From positions 1 through 51,709 of the forward strand of contig JAFYVM010000028.1 in assembly GCA_017549145.1 (NCBI GenBank): a DNA stretch of 51,709 nucleotides. Direction: 5' to 3'. Positions 41,912 to 50,571 of the stretch are shown here, one piece after another. A program made the translations under genes and the position numbers. The stretch's first letter is position 1. Each line of letters begins with the position of its first letter. The notes under the pieces are model-generated. The model made no database searches and was not told the DNA's origin. It worked only from the letters and a program-made list of their open reading frames with translations. This DNA is from Bacteroidales bacterium (lineage in GTDB: Bacteria; Bacteroidota; Bacteroidia; Bacteroidales; UBA932).

Positions 41912-43065
41912 TTCAATATCCTGCGTTTCAGTGAGGAGAGCAGACTCCTTAATTTTCTATATAGGCTGAGCAGTGGTTTTCTGACCACGTATGATCTCAT
42001 ATATTTTGGAAGGTTCTTGGCCGAATGTACTCCTTTGAAGAACTCTTCACGTTTTTCCGGCATTGTTGTAGATTTCTCGGAAAATCCTCCGTTATCTTTT
42101 GCAACATCAGATGGTGTAAGCTGCTGCAATGTCAGGTCCTCAGCGATCTTTGCCCACAACTCTCTACCCTTCTCTGTGTTTATAAGTACGCCAGACACTC
42201 CATTATCATCATTCATCTTCGGCGCTGTCTGAGCCACCGACCAAAGATCTCCCAAAGTAATATCACTTCCACTACGCCCATTTCTCAAGCGGCAGTCATA
42301 GCATGATGGACGAAGTGTCATATCCTGTAGGAAGAGCGTCAGATACGGATCCTTAAGCCTTGGCACCTTGACCGTCTTATCTGCAAAGTCATACCTTATA
42401 TTATAATGGCGCCATCCATTGGATTGATCCCTGAATTCCACATTTTTCAAATTAGAAGAATACTGTTTCTCCAGAGCTGTCTTATATTTCTCCCACAAGC
42501 CTGGAGCAGGCACTCCATGGCATGCTATATCCACAGTGTATAGGTTCTCGTATTCATCTCTGAGATATGACCTCAGACCAGCAATCTGGCATGGTGTTCC
42601 GGAGAAAAGCGCCTTTGTACCCTCATCCAGTCTGCACTTCACATCCTCATAGATTGAATACAGCTCGCTCTGCACATACTTCGCTCCGCTGAATGCAGAC
42701 AGTTCATCAATAGTTTCTGCCTCTCTATGCTCAACCATACATGAACTATCCAAGGCAGCACCGCATACAACTCCACCATTCTCGATTACCTCACGCGCCA
42801 GCAAAGGAAATATTCCTCCAGAGGAAGCTGCCATCGTTCTTGACTCACATCTGGCAGCATACGCAGCAACCGGCTCAACCTTCTGGGCTGGATTCAGCAT
42901 AGGACAGATTTTCTCACACAATCCGCACTTCAGACACATATCCGGGTTAGCTACAGGGTAATCAAATCCTTCCCTGTCTCTACGCATCACAATACATCTG
43001 GCAGGACAGACACTGACGCAGGCAGTACATCCGCAGCAAAGCGACTTATCTGAAATCCTTATCAT
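41908..43065 (-). CDS. Coenzyme F420 hydrogenase/dehydrogenase beta-subunit-like Fe-S protein
   Basis: A 385-residue protein with two 4Fe-4S motifs at the N-terminus (CCGCTACVSVCPARCI and CLKCGLCEKICP) and the FrhB-type domains after them (FSGTPCQIAGLRSYL, DIACHGVPAPGLWEKY). In polysaccharide clusters these proteins are thought to be redox enzymes or auxiliaries of pyruvyl transfer; F420 use is not implied. It overlaps its neighbours on both sides. Confidence 0.9.
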   Translation of the reverse strand: MIRISDKSLCCGCTACVSVCPARCIVMRRDREGFDYPVANPDMCLKCGLCEKICPMLNPAQKVEPVAAYAARCESRTMAASSGGIFPLLAREVIENGGVVCGAALDSSCMVEHREAETIDELSAFSGAKYVQSELYSIYEDVKCRLDEGTKALFSGTPCQIAGLRSYLRDEYENLYTVDIACHGVPAPGLWEKYKTALEKQYSSNLKNVEFRDQSNGWRHYNIRYDFADKTVKVPRLKDPYLTLFLQDMTLRPSCYDCRLRNGRSGSDITLGDLWSVAQTAPKMNDDNGVSGVLINTEKGRELWAKIAEDLTLQQLTPSDVAKDNGGFSEKSTTMPEKREEFFKGVHSAKNLPKYMRSYVVRKPLLSLYRKLRSLLSSLKRRILK

Positions 43066-44591
43066 TTCCCTGTCCTCCTTCCGATAAACTCGAGCAAAAA
43101 TGCCCTATCTTCCTTTCCACATCCGATGAAGAACATAACTCCCGCTGTCCAGAACAGGCTCACTCCCAAATGAAGTATAGACCACCAGATTCCCTCAGGC
43201 AACACAAAGCTGATAACTAGCGGAACCGCTGCAGCACTAACTGCCACCTTCAATGCATTCACATATACTCCCTTCACAAATTCTGGAACAGAAAATCCCG
43301 AAGCACGACTAAACATAATCAGACGGGCAAAAAGACAGATGTGCGACAAAGCGATTGCCACAACAACAGTAATCTCAGGAATTGCTCCAAGTTTCAGGAA
43401 GATATATGAAAGAGGTAGATTCAAAAGTTGGATTCCCCCGACAACAAGCTGATAATTACGGATACGTCCCGTAGCAAGCATTGCAGTAATCAAAGGAAGA
43501 GACAGCGACTCGCTCATAGCAAACATTAGGAACAGCTGAACAAAGAGGGTCGTATGTTCAGGAACTTCCTTAAGCCATATCTGAAGCAATAGATTCGCGT
43601 TAAAGATAATAGGAATCGCCATCAAGGACAGGAGATAAAATGACATTCTTGACGATTTACCGATCAGAGCAAACACGTACTTTGTATCACCTGCAGCGTA
43701 TGACTTTGTAATCTGCGGATTTACAGCCGTCATGAAGTTTGTAACAAATGACTGGACTGCACCATTAAGCTGTACGGCAACTCCACGCGCAGCATTGACC
43801 ACCGGACCTGAGAAGAGATTCACAAGAATGTTTCCACCATGATCTCTAAGTACACCGGAAGTAACACCTATAAAATTCCAACCTGCAAAAGAGAACATCT
43901 CCTTAACAAGAGGTCGATCAAAGACAAAGCGATAACGGCACTCCGCAAAATGAATTCGGCAGTAGATTCCGTAGGTAATTCGAACGATGAGGACTACTCC
44001 AGCCATCAGCATTGCATAGTAAACAAGGCGGTCAAATGGAGCTCTGATAATCATAAATGCCACTCCAAGTCGTAGAAGGCCGTCGAGTATACCGATATAA
44101 GCATATGCAGACATTTTCTCATGAGCTGTGATAGAAGCCATCTGAGGCACGCTCATAAGATTGACGACAAAAGCAAGAAGTGAGAAATGCAGGACCCATG
44201 TCGCAGCAGGGATTCGTGCAGCATCTATGGTCATCTTATTTTCAATGAACCAAAGTCCAATCGGCTCTGCAAGAAGTACGACAATAAGACCAAGCATAAG
44301 CTGAATATTCACTGATGTGCAGTAAACTTTATTCAGTCTCACCGGTTCTCCTTTGCCAAGTTCAAAAGTGATGAATCGGGAAACAGCAGAATTAAGCGCC
44401 CCGGAAATCATGGAAAACATCGCCACGACTCCTCCGACCACGCTATACACACCATAATCCGTCTCTCCAAGCGCATTAAGAACAACCCTTGATGTGTACA
44501 AGCCTACAAGCATCAGGACAAACATCCTGACATACAGCATCATAGTGTTCTTTGCTATTCGACGACCTTTATGTAAATTTTCCGCATTCAT
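43062..44591 (-). CDS. Polysaccharide flippase, Wzx/MATE-like
   Basis: A 509-residue inner-membrane protein with about 12-14 hydrophobic segments. It opens with KGRRIAKNTMMLYVRMFVLM followed by LVGLYTSRVVLNALG, a common start of Bacteroidota O-antigen/capsule flippases. It would move the lipid-linked repeat unit across the membrane. I use the ATG at 44591: an in-frame GTG at 44612 would lie across the TATATTTG promoter box. It is the first gene of the cluster. Confidence 0.9.
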   Translation of the reverse strand: MNAENLHKGRRIAKNTMMLYVRMFVLMLVGLYTSRVVLNALGETDYGVYSVVGGVVAMFSMISGALNSAVSRFITFELGKGEPVRLNKVYCTSVNIQLMLGLIVVLLAEPIGLWFIENKMTIDAARIPAATWVLHFSLLAFVVNLMSVPQMASITAHEKMSAYAYIGILDGLLRLGVAFMIIRAPFDRLVYYAMLMAGVVLIVRITYGIYCRIHFAECRYRFVFDRPLVKEMFSFAGWNFIGVTSGVLRDHGGNILVNLFSGPVVNAARGVAVQLNGAVQSFVTNFMTAVNPQITKSYAAGDTKYVFALIGKSSRMSFYLLSLMAIPIIFNANLLLQIWLKEVPEHTTLFVQLFLMFAMSESLSLPLITAMLATGRIRNYQLVVGGIQLLNLPLSYIFLKLGAIPEITVVVAIALSHICLFARLIMFSRASGFSVPEFVKGVYVNALKVAVSAAAVPLVISFVLPEGIWWSILHLGVSLFWTAGVMFFIGCGKEDRAFLLEFIGRRTGK

Positions 44592-44600
44592 ACAATCTAA

Positions 44601-44608
44601 CAAATATA
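44601..44608 (-). promoter_or_regulatory. -7 box of the polysaccharide cluster
   Basis: TATATTTG on the minus strand is followed by nine bases and then the flippase ATG, giving a leader of only a few bases. Confidence 0.6.
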
Positions 44609-44641
44609 GCACTTTTTATAGAAAAGTAAAATACCTATATT

Positions 44642-44777
44642 ATCCTGAGCAATTCCCGTTGTCATCCTGAGCAATTCCCGTTGTCATCCTGAGCAGTTCC
44701 CATTGTCATCCTGAGCGATTCCCATTGTCATCCTGAGCGATTCCCATTGTCATCCTGAGCGTCAGCGAAGGATCTCC
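44642..44777. repeat. 22-bp tandem repeat fused to a dispersed extragenic repeat
   Basis: About five and a half copies of a 22-bp unit (GTCATCCTGAGC, then AATTCCCGTT or GATTCCCATT) run from 44642 to 44761. The copies drift stepwise from AATTCCCGTT through AGTTCCCATT to GATTCCCATT. The last copy turns into GTCATCCTGAGCGTCAGCGA then AGGATCTCC (44749-44777), a full copy of the dispersed repeat also found at 32699-32727. The array lies between the flippase promoter and the Dabb gene, without a reading frame. Confidence 0.9.
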
Positions 44778-44880
44778 ACAGAATATTTTTGCAAATAATC
44801 TTCACAACCTTTGGCATTATCATAGATATTTCCTAATTTAGTGGTCACAAAGATATTTGAACACTTAAACACTAACAGCT

Positions 44881-45180
44881 ATGGTAAGATATTGTGTAAT
44901 GTGGAAGTTCAAACCATCAGATGGTAAGACTTCAAAGGAACTCGCTGAAGATGTCAAAGAAAAATATGAGGCCCTCTTGGGTCTTGTGCCAGGACTAAAG
45001 CACATTGAGGTGGGAGTAAACAGAAATGAAGGAAAGACATCTTACGATGCAGTGATGATGGCAGACTTCGAATCATGGGAAGCTCTCGCAGCATATAAAG
45101 CAGACACCTTGAGGGATAACGTAATCGAGTACGTAAAGACTATCGCAGACGTTCGCGCAAAAGTCGAGTACGAAAGATAA
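44881..45180 (+). CDS. Dabb (stress-responsive A/B barrel) domain protein
   Basis: A 99-residue protein with the dimeric alpha/beta barrel pattern: VRYCVMWKFKPS, VPGLKHIEVGVNRNEGKTSY, DAVMMADFESWEALAAYKAD. The function is unknown in bacteria, though related folds act in aromatic or polyketide chemistry. It stands alone with a terminator downstream. GATATTTG, one mismatch from the -7 consensus, lies about 30 bases upstream. Confidence 0.88.
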   Translation: MVRYCVMWKFKPSDGKTSKELAEDVKEKYEALLGLVPGLKHIEVGVNRNEGKTSYDAVMMADFESWEALAAYKADTLRDNVIEYVKTIADVRAKVEYER

Positions 45181-45201
45181 AATATCACAAACCAAATAGA
45201 G

Positions 45202-45235
45202 GGGATGGCCGAAGCAATTCAGTCATCCTTTTTTA
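45202..45235 (+). terminator. Terminator after the Dabb gene
   Basis: GGATGGCCGAA pairs imperfectly with TTCAGTCATCC around GCAA and is followed by TTTTTT. Confidence 0.75.
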
Positions 45236-45256
45236 TGAAACTTCAATACGTTTCAA

Positions 45257-45802
45257 ATGAAAAAAATCGTTATTCTACTGATAATATTATTAGGGACCAA
45301 TTCATGTGAACTATGGAGACCGGAGAAAGTTGTAGAAACCAATACAGGTCAAAATGTACTGGGATTCACACTCAATGGTAACTACATATCATATAAAGCA
45401 GGATTAGGAAAGGGAGAACTGATCCGAAACCATGTATTTGGATACTACAATGATACTGATAGCACTTTCGAGATTACTGCAAGCTTATATAACAGTATCT
45501 GGAAAGAGTTAACTATACATATTCCCGCAAATAACATTATTGTCGGAGAATCAACGGAAGATGTTTCTTTTAATCTGGAGTACACCTATTCATTGACTCA
45601 TGACCCCAATGGCAACGGTTCATATACTGTAAATAAATTTGTAGAAAATACTACAGGAGAGGTAATGATCCGTTACTGGGATAAAGATCTGAAAATAATT
45701 GCTGGAAATTTCAGTTTTTCGGGCACTGCGCCACAGAATAATGATACCGTTATACAGGTATTGGCAACAGATGGACTTTTTGATATAAATTATAGTTACT
45801 AA
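45257..45802 (+). CDS. Predicted lipoprotein, DUF6252-like
   Basis: A 181-residue protein with a signal peptide and lipobox region (LLGTNSC, Cys17). The mature part is beta-rich: a start with VLGFTLNGNYISYKAG and an end with DKDLKIIAGNFSFSGTAPQN and TDGLFDINY. This is the pattern I associate with DUF6252 lipoproteins of Bacteroidota (a modified self-to-other beta fold, function unknown). The second lipoprotein gene follows after one base. Confidence 0.7.
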   Translation: MKKIVILLIILLGTNSCELWRPEKVVETNTGQNVLGFTLNGNYISYKAGLGKGELIRNHVFGYYNDTDSTFEITASLYNSIWKELTIHIPANNIIVGESTEDVSFNLEYTYSLTHDPNGNGSYTVNKFVENTTGEVMIRYWDKDLKIIAGNFSFSGTAPQNNDTVIQVLATDGLFDINYSY

Positions 45803-45803
45803 A

Positions 45804-46274
45804 ATGAGACAGATACTTATATATACAGTTATCGCATTGATCTCATGTGGGCTTGCATCATGCATTAAATTTAATGTCAAAAAGGACCTTGCTTCATTCA
45901 TTTATGATAGTGTAAAGGTCAACAACAAAGAAATTCGCATTAAGGAAGGTGCAGAAAACGGCATTAAGACATTGACGATAACAATATCCCTCAAGGATAT
46001 CGCCAACACATTAAACTCATTAGTGATCACGATGTCTTCACCTACAAGGATAGAAAATGGAACTTATTATGTCGGAGATGTAGAGCATCCACAAATCTGT
46101 AATGCAGAGATTCTCTATAAGAATGGCAGTTCTATCACTTCTCATCTGGGATATATTACATATGATACAATAGATGAGGGAATACAAGGAGGTAAGTTTC
46201 AGTTCTTTTTCTATAACACCGAATCAGATAAACTTACATATATCGAAAGTGGCAATTATAGAATATACGAATAA
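45804..46274 (+). CDS. Predicted lipoprotein of unknown family
   Basis: A 156-residue protein with a signal peptide ending in GLASC (lipid-modified Cys20). The rest is beta-rich (KTLTITISLKDIANTLNSLV, IENGTYYVGDVEHPQI, GKFQFFFYNTESDKLTYIES). It resembles the preceding lipoprotein in size and composition, and both may be distant relatives forming a surface pair. AT-rich codon use sets the two apart from trpS and clpX nearby. Confidence 0.65.
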   Translation: MRQILIYTVIALISCGLASCIKFNVKKDLASFIYDSVKVNNKEIRIKEGAENGIKTLTITISLKDIANTLNSLVITMSSPTRIENGTYYVGDVEHPQICNAEILYKNGSSITSHLGYITYDTIDEGIQGGKFQFFFYNTESDKLTYIESGNYRIYE

Positions 46275-46278
46275 AAGC

Positions 46279-46319
46279 AACAGTCGCACAAAGTTTCATT
46301 TCTTTGTGCGACTGTTGTT
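46279..46319. terminator. Bidirectional terminator between convergent genes
   Basis: The 15-bp perfect stem AACAGTCGCACAAAG / CTTTGTGCGACTGTT sits between the lipoprotein gene and the flavin reductase gene. Confidence 0.85.
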
Positions 46320-46332
46320 ATAGATGTTATTC

Positions 46333-46896
46333 TTATTTCAAAACTTTACCAGCAGAAAAGGCCTTGCCTACACAGTTGCCGAGGGCGATATATTCGTGGC
46401 GGACTGGTTCATAAGCAATCAGCTGCATCTTTGACACATCCGGCTTGCCATCCTCTGCAAGATATTTCTCATCAACGAGGATATTCACAATGTCTGCAAC
46501 AATGTAATATCCTTCTGCACTGACATCAATCTTGCGATTGATACGACATTCTAGAGTCATTGGGAAGTCTATGAACACCGGAGCATCAACATTCTCGGAC
46601 TTCTGAGCCGTCCACCCTGTCTTCTGCATCTTCTGCGAATCATCCTTAGCACTGATGATTCCCACAAAATCCGAAGCTACAAGAGTATCCTGAGTTGCAA
46701 AAGCAACTGTAAACTCTCCACATCTGTCAAGGTTCTCAGTTGTGGCATGGGCTCCCATAGAAATCATTATTTCCTTTGCATCCCACTGACCTCCCCATGC
46801 AGCATTCATAGCATTGGAAGTACCGTCACTATTATAAGTTCCGATAATCAGCACTGGCTGCGGAAGCACCCACGACCTTGGTCCAAAACTCTTCAT
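46333..46896 (-). CDS. Flavin reductase family (flavoredoxin-like) protein
   Basis: A 187-residue FMN-binding split-barrel protein: RSWVLPQPVLIIGTYNSDGT, SNAMNAAWGGQ and MISMGAHATTENL are typical. Members carry FMN and reduce flavins or transfer electrons in anaerobes. The substrate is unknown. It starts 5 bases after trpS and is probably co-transcribed with it. Confidence 0.9.
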   Translation of the reverse strand: MKSFGPRSWVLPQPVLIIGTYNSDGTSNAMNAAWGGQWDAKEIMISMGAHATTENLDRCGEFTVAFATQDTLVASDFVGIISAKDDSQKMQKTGWTAQKSENVDAPVFIDFPMTLECRINRKIDVSAEGYYIVADIVNILVDEKYLAEDGKPDVSKMQLIAYEPVRHEYIALGNCVGKAFSAGKVLK

Positions 46897-46901
46897 CAGG
46901 A

Positions 46902-48017
46902 TTACTTCTGATATTTCTTTGTGTGCTCAGCGATAAGCTCGGCATCATCAAAATAGTCAATCTTCATTGCCTTGCGTACCTCTGCAAGAGTCTGTCCTGC
47001 AACTCTACGAGCCTCCTCACTACCCTTCTTCAAGATTTCGTAAACCTCAGGAATATTCTTCTCGTACTCTGCACGACGTTCACGGATCGGCTGAAGCATC
47101 TCCTCCATGATATTAAAGAGGAACTTCTTACATGTACCATCTCCGAGACCTCCGCGACGATAATGTTCTTTCATTGCATCAAGGTTCTCATACTCTGGAA
47201 GATACTTGGCAAAGTGCTCATCTGTGCTGAATGCATCAAGATAAGTGAACACGACGTTACCCTCCACATGACCTGGATCAGTAATCTGAAGATGCTCAGG
47301 GTCAGTAAACATGCTGTTTACCTTCTTCTTGATTTCCTTTGTAGTATCAGAAAGATAGATACAGTTACCAAGTGACTTACTCATCTTAGCCTTTCCATCT
47401 GTACCAGGAAGACGCATGCAGACAGCATTCTCTGGAAGAAGCATCTCTGGAGTCACAAGAGTCTCACCATACACTGAGTTGAACTTATGAACGATCTCAC
47501 GGGTCTGCTCAATCATAGGAGCCTGATCCACACCTACAGGAACTGTAGTAGCCTTGAATGCAGTGATATCAGAAGCCTGGCTGATTGGATAAGTGAAGAA
47601 TCCTACAGGTGTACCCTTCTTATTCTGATTCTCGTCCTCATCTCCCTCAGAGAAACCACGAAGCTGAATCTCCTGCTTAACAGTTGGGTTACGCTGAAGT
47701 CTCTGTACAGAAACAAGGTTCATATAATAGAACGCGAGCTCACAAAGCTCCGGTACCTGTGACTGAATGAAAATTGTAACCTTCTCAGGATCGAGACCTG
47801 CAGAAAGATAATCAAGAGCAACCTCGATAATGTTCTGACGGATCTTCTCTGGATTATCAGCATTATCAGTCAAAGCCTGCGCATCGGCAATCATGATGAA
47901 GATCTTCTCAAACTCTCCAGAGTTCTGAAGTTCTACTCTTCTTCTGAGTGAACCAACGTAGTGTCCAAGATGAAGTTTGCCGGTAGGACGGTCACCTGTA
48001 AGTATGATTTTTCCCAT
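46902..48017 (-). CDS. trpS: Tryptophanyl-tRNA synthetase
   Basis: A 371-residue class I synthetase. The HIGH-type motif is GDRPTGKLHLGHYVGSL and the KMSKS motif is intact (GKAKMSKSLGN). Compared with the common 330-residue form it carries an insert near residues 128-142 (GFSEGDEDENQNKKG), seen in the larger subgroup. A TATCTTTG box lies 62 bases upstream. No T-box or trp leader peptide is seen. Confidence 0.95.
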   Translation of the reverse strand: MGKIILTGDRPTGKLHLGHYVGSLRRRVELQNSGEFEKIFIMIADAQALTDNADNPEKIRQNIIEVALDYLSAGLDPEKVTIFIQSQVPELCELAFYYMNLVSVQRLQRNPTVKQEIQLRGFSEGDEDENQNKKGTPVGFFTYPISQASDITAFKATTVPVGVDQAPMIEQTREIVHKFNSVYGETLVTPEMLLPENAVCMRLPGTDGKAKMSKSLGNCIYLSDTTKEIKKKVNSMFTDPEHLQITDPGHVEGNVVFTYLDAFSTDEHFAKYLPEYENLDAMKEHYRRGGLGDGTCKKFLFNIMEEMLQPIRERRAEYEKNIPEVYEILKKGSEEARRVAGQTLAEVRKAMKIDYFDDAELIAEHTKKYQK

Positions 48018-48078
48018 ATATGAGTGTGTTTTTCTTTGTGTTTTACGTTGTATATGGCACTTTTACCACATAATCTTA

Positions 48079-48086
48079 CAAAGATA
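48079..48086 (-). promoter_or_regulatory. -7 box of trpS
   Basis: TATCTTTG on the minus strand fits TAnnTTTG, 62 bases upstream of the ATG at 48017. Confidence 0.55.
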
Positions 48087-48118
48087 CAAATCTTTTCGGA
48101 ACTATAATATGAGGTGTT

Positions 48119-48126
48119 TATATTTG
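48119..48126 (+). promoter_or_regulatory. -7 box of the DUF2147 gene
   Basis: TATATTTG fits TAnnTTTG, 24 bases upstream of the ATG at 48151. It is divergent from the trpS promoter. Confidence 0.6.
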
Positions 48127-48150
48127 CAATGTTAATAAAACCTAATACAA

Positions 48151-48576
48151 ATGAAAAAGATCATTTTTATCATCGCTGCATTGATGCTATCAGCCTTCGC
48201 AGCATCAGCACAGGACGTGCTCGGAAAATGGAAACTCGAAACAGGTACCGCTATCGTACAGGTATATCAGAGCGGTGAGAACTTCAATGGTAAGATCGTT
48301 TGGCTTAAGAATGCAACAGAAGCTGACGGTAGCCCAGCAGTTGACAAGAACAACCCCGATCCAGCAAAGCAGTCACGCAAACTTATGGGTCTTAACATGC
48401 TTTCAGGCCTTAAGAAGACTGGTGACGAGTATACTGGAGGTAAGATCTATGATCCAGCAAACGGTAAGACTTACTACTGCTCATTCAAGGTAGAGGGCAA
48501 CACTCTCAAGGTTCGTGGCTCACTCGACAAGAAAGGTGTCCTTGGCCGCACAATGACTTGGTATCGCGTAAAATAA
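48151..48576 (+). CDS. DUF2147 family secreted protein
   Basis: A 141-residue protein with a signal peptide (MLSAFAASAQ) and the DUF2147 beta-barrel-like domain: VLGKWKLETGTAIVQVYQSG, GKIVWLKNATEADGSP, GGKIYDPANGKTYYCSFKVE and VLGRTMTWYRV. The function is unknown; it is exported to the envelope. A single-gene unit. Confidence 0.92.
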   Translation: MKKIIFIIAALMLSAFAASAQDVLGKWKLETGTAIVQVYQSGENFNGKIVWLKNATEADGSPAVDKNNPDPAKQSRKLMGLNMLSGLKKTGDEYTGGKIYDPANGKTYYCSFKVEGNTLKVRGSLDKKGVLGRTMTWYRVK

Positions 48577-48644
48577 CAACGCTCAATATTGCGCAGCACC
48601 CAACATGCTGCAAAATATAAACCTCTAACACTCAACATATTACA

Positions 48645-48711
48645 TAAAGTGCGTGCTCCCCATTGGCGGCACGCACTTTATATAATACATTATCAGTCAA
48701 TGCGTTACATT
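48645..48711. terminator. Bidirectional terminator with shared extragenic flank
   Basis: TAAAGTGCGTGC (48645-48656) pairs with GCACGCACTTTA (48669-48680) between the convergent DUF2147 and FNT genes. The right flank (TATATAATACATTATCAGTC then AATGCGTTACAT) parallels that of the 8066-8166 element (TATATAATTCACTATCAACA then CATTACAT). Confidence 0.8.
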
Positions 48712-48727
48712 CCACGCAATGCAACAA

Positions 48728-49339
48728 TTACTCGCCGTCAGGAAGAACTGTGCGGTAAAGATTGCAACCGATAAAATTACCAAGGACTACACATCCGTAA
48801 GTCGCAAACACCAAGCCTGCATTACCTCCGACAAAGCTCACTGGCGAAGTCAGCACATAGAACGCATCCACAAGACAGTGAGGGAATCCACAGAAAATGA
48901 ATAGTGGAACTCCGAAAATAAGCGGCAACACATTACCCTTACGAGCAAATGTAACAGCTGTAGTCATAATAAAGCCACAACCAATTGCCAAAATACCTGA
49001 CTTCAATGGACCATTGACAATTCTACCTGTCAAAATACGCTCTGCTACGCAATTGATATCATTTGGCGAAAGTCGAGTCATAAGCGCTACAACTCCACAT
49101 CCGATAACATTTCCAACAAGGATCAGCAACAAAGTGCCAAACTCCTCCTTCTTCATGCTGATGAATCCAGCAGTACCGGTAAATAGTTTAAGTTTATAAG
49201 CAACGATAGTCAAGAGTCCGAAAGCAAAGACAATCGCTCCCACTACTCCATTCAATACCTCAATCATAGAAAGGTATCCGAATCCTGCCAAACCGATAGT
49301 AAATCCGGCAATCACTGCCGACCTGAAAGTTTTAAACAT
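48728..49339 (-). CDS. Short formate/nitrite transporter (FNT) family channel
   Basis: A 203-residue membrane protein with six segments. FNT features are seen: GFTIGLAGFGYLSMIEVLNG near the start, KLKLFTGTAGF in place of the usual LFTGN loop, FGVPLFIFCGFPHCLVDAFY with the central histidine, and VVLGNFIGC at the end. Typical FNT proteins have 250-290 residues, so this one lacks the termini. The anion carried is unknown. It lies 2 bases after clpX and is probably expressed with clpPX. Confidence 0.8.
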   Translation of the reverse strand: MFKTFRSAVIAGFTIGLAGFGYLSMIEVLNGVVGAIVFAFGLLTIVAYKLKLFTGTAGFISMKKEEFGTLLLILVGNVIGCGVVALMTRLSPNDINCVAERILTGRIVNGPLKSGILAIGCGFIMTTAVTFARKGNVLPLIFGVPLFIFCGFPHCLVDAFYVLTSPVSFVGGNAGLVFATYGCVVLGNFIGCNLYRTVLPDGE

Positions 49340-49341
49340 AA

Positions 49342-50568
49342 TTAATTCTTAGTTAATTTCTCCTTAGCATACTTCACAGTAAGCTTGAACGTCTTCTTAC
49401 CAGATGAAGGCGCCTCATACATAGCATCAGTCATCACTGCCTCGCAAATCGAACGAAGTCCACGGGCTCCAAGCTTATTCTCAATCGCTGTATCAACGAT
49501 AAGATCAAGCACCTCCGGCTCCACAACGAGCTTCATTCCATCGAGCTCGAACATTCTCTCATACTGACGCATCAAAGCATTCTTAGGCTCAGTCAAGATT
49601 CTCTTAAGAGCCTCTCTATCAAGGTGATCCAAATGTGTAATCACTGGGAGACGACCGATAATCTCAGGGATGAGACCGTATGAACGAAGATCCTGAGCTT
49701 CAACATATTTAAGAAGATTCTCCTTATCGATACGCTGCTTGTTCTCGGCTCCGAATCCAATCACCTGAGTATTCATTCTCTGAGCAATTCTCTTCTCGAT
49801 TCCCTCAAATGCACCACCGCAGATGAAGAGAATATTCTGAGTATTCACATGAAGGAACTCCTGCTCAGGATGCTTACGGCCACCCTTTGGCGGTACATTC
49901 ACCACACTACCCTCAAGAAGCTTAAGCATAGCCTGCTGAACACCTTCACCAGAAACGTCGCGAGTAATCGAAGGATTGTCACTCTTACGTGCAATCTTAT
50001 CGATCTCATCAATGAATACAATACCGCGCTCCGCTTTGGCAACATCAAAATCAGCCTCCTGAAGAAGTCTGGTAAGAATGCTCTCCACGTCCTCACCAAC
50101 ATATCCTGCCTCAGTAAGAACTGTAGCATCAACGATTGTGAAAGGCACATTGAGAAGCTTTGCTATAGTCTTAGCCATCAAGGTCTTACCTGTACCGGTA
50201 GGTCCTACGATAAGCACATTGGACTTCTCAAGTTCGAGGTCAGTATCGTTCTTGAAGTTATTGTTAAGACGCTTATAATGGTTGTACACAGCCACAGAGA
50301 GCAACTTCTTAGCTCTATCCTGACCAATGACATACTGATCAAGATGCGCATGAATATCCATTGGCTTATACTCGTTCTCTATCTTGACCTCCTTCTTGGA
50401 AGAAGAAGCCTTGCTCACACCGACAAACTCATCAAGATACTCCCCTGCAAGCTTCACACACTCAGCACAGATGTAGCCATCCATACCCTGAAGAAGAAGA
50501 GAAACTTCATTTTCCCTTCTTCCGCAGAACATACAATGTCCACCTGTATGATTATTCTTCTTGGCCAT
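49342..50568 (-). CDS. clpX: ATP-dependent Clp protease ATP-binding subunit ClpX
   Basis: A 408-residue AAA+ unfoldase that feeds substrates to ClpP. The N-terminal zinc-binding domain has four cysteines (CMFCGRRE...CAEC, residues 13-39). Walker A is GPTGTGKT, Walker B is [12 protein letters not shown], and the pore loop GYVGED is present. It starts 3 bases after clpP. Confidence 0.97.
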   Translation of the reverse strand: MAKKNNHTGGHCMFCGRRENEVSLLLQGMDGYICAECVKLAGEYLDEFVGVSKASSSKKEVKIENEYKPMDIHAHLDQYVIGQDRAKKLLSVAVYNHYKRLNNNFKNDTDLELEKSNVLIVGPTGTGKTLMAKTIAKLLNVPFTIVDATVLTEAGYVGEDVESILTRLLQEADFDVAKAERGIVFIDEIDKIARKSDNPSITRDVSGEGVQQAMLKLLEGSVVNVPPKGGRKHPEQEFLHVNTQNILFICGGAFEGIEKRIAQRMNTQVIGFGAENKQRIDKENLLKYVEAQDLRSYGLIPEIIGRLPVITHLDHLDREALKRILTEPKNALMRQYERMFELDGMKLVVEPEVLDLIVDTAIENKLGARGLRSICEAVMTDAMYEAPSSGKKTFKLTVKYAKEKLTKN

Positions 50569-50571
50569 ACC

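Noticed and set aside
41908-43065. Evidence for coenzyme F420 metabolism
   Set aside because: The FrhB-like family is widespread in polysaccharide clusters of organisms without F420; the neighbours are glycosyltransferases and a pyruvyl transferase.
44642-44777. CRISPR array
   Set aside because: The 22-bp units are directly adjacent with no unique spacers, and no cas gene is present.
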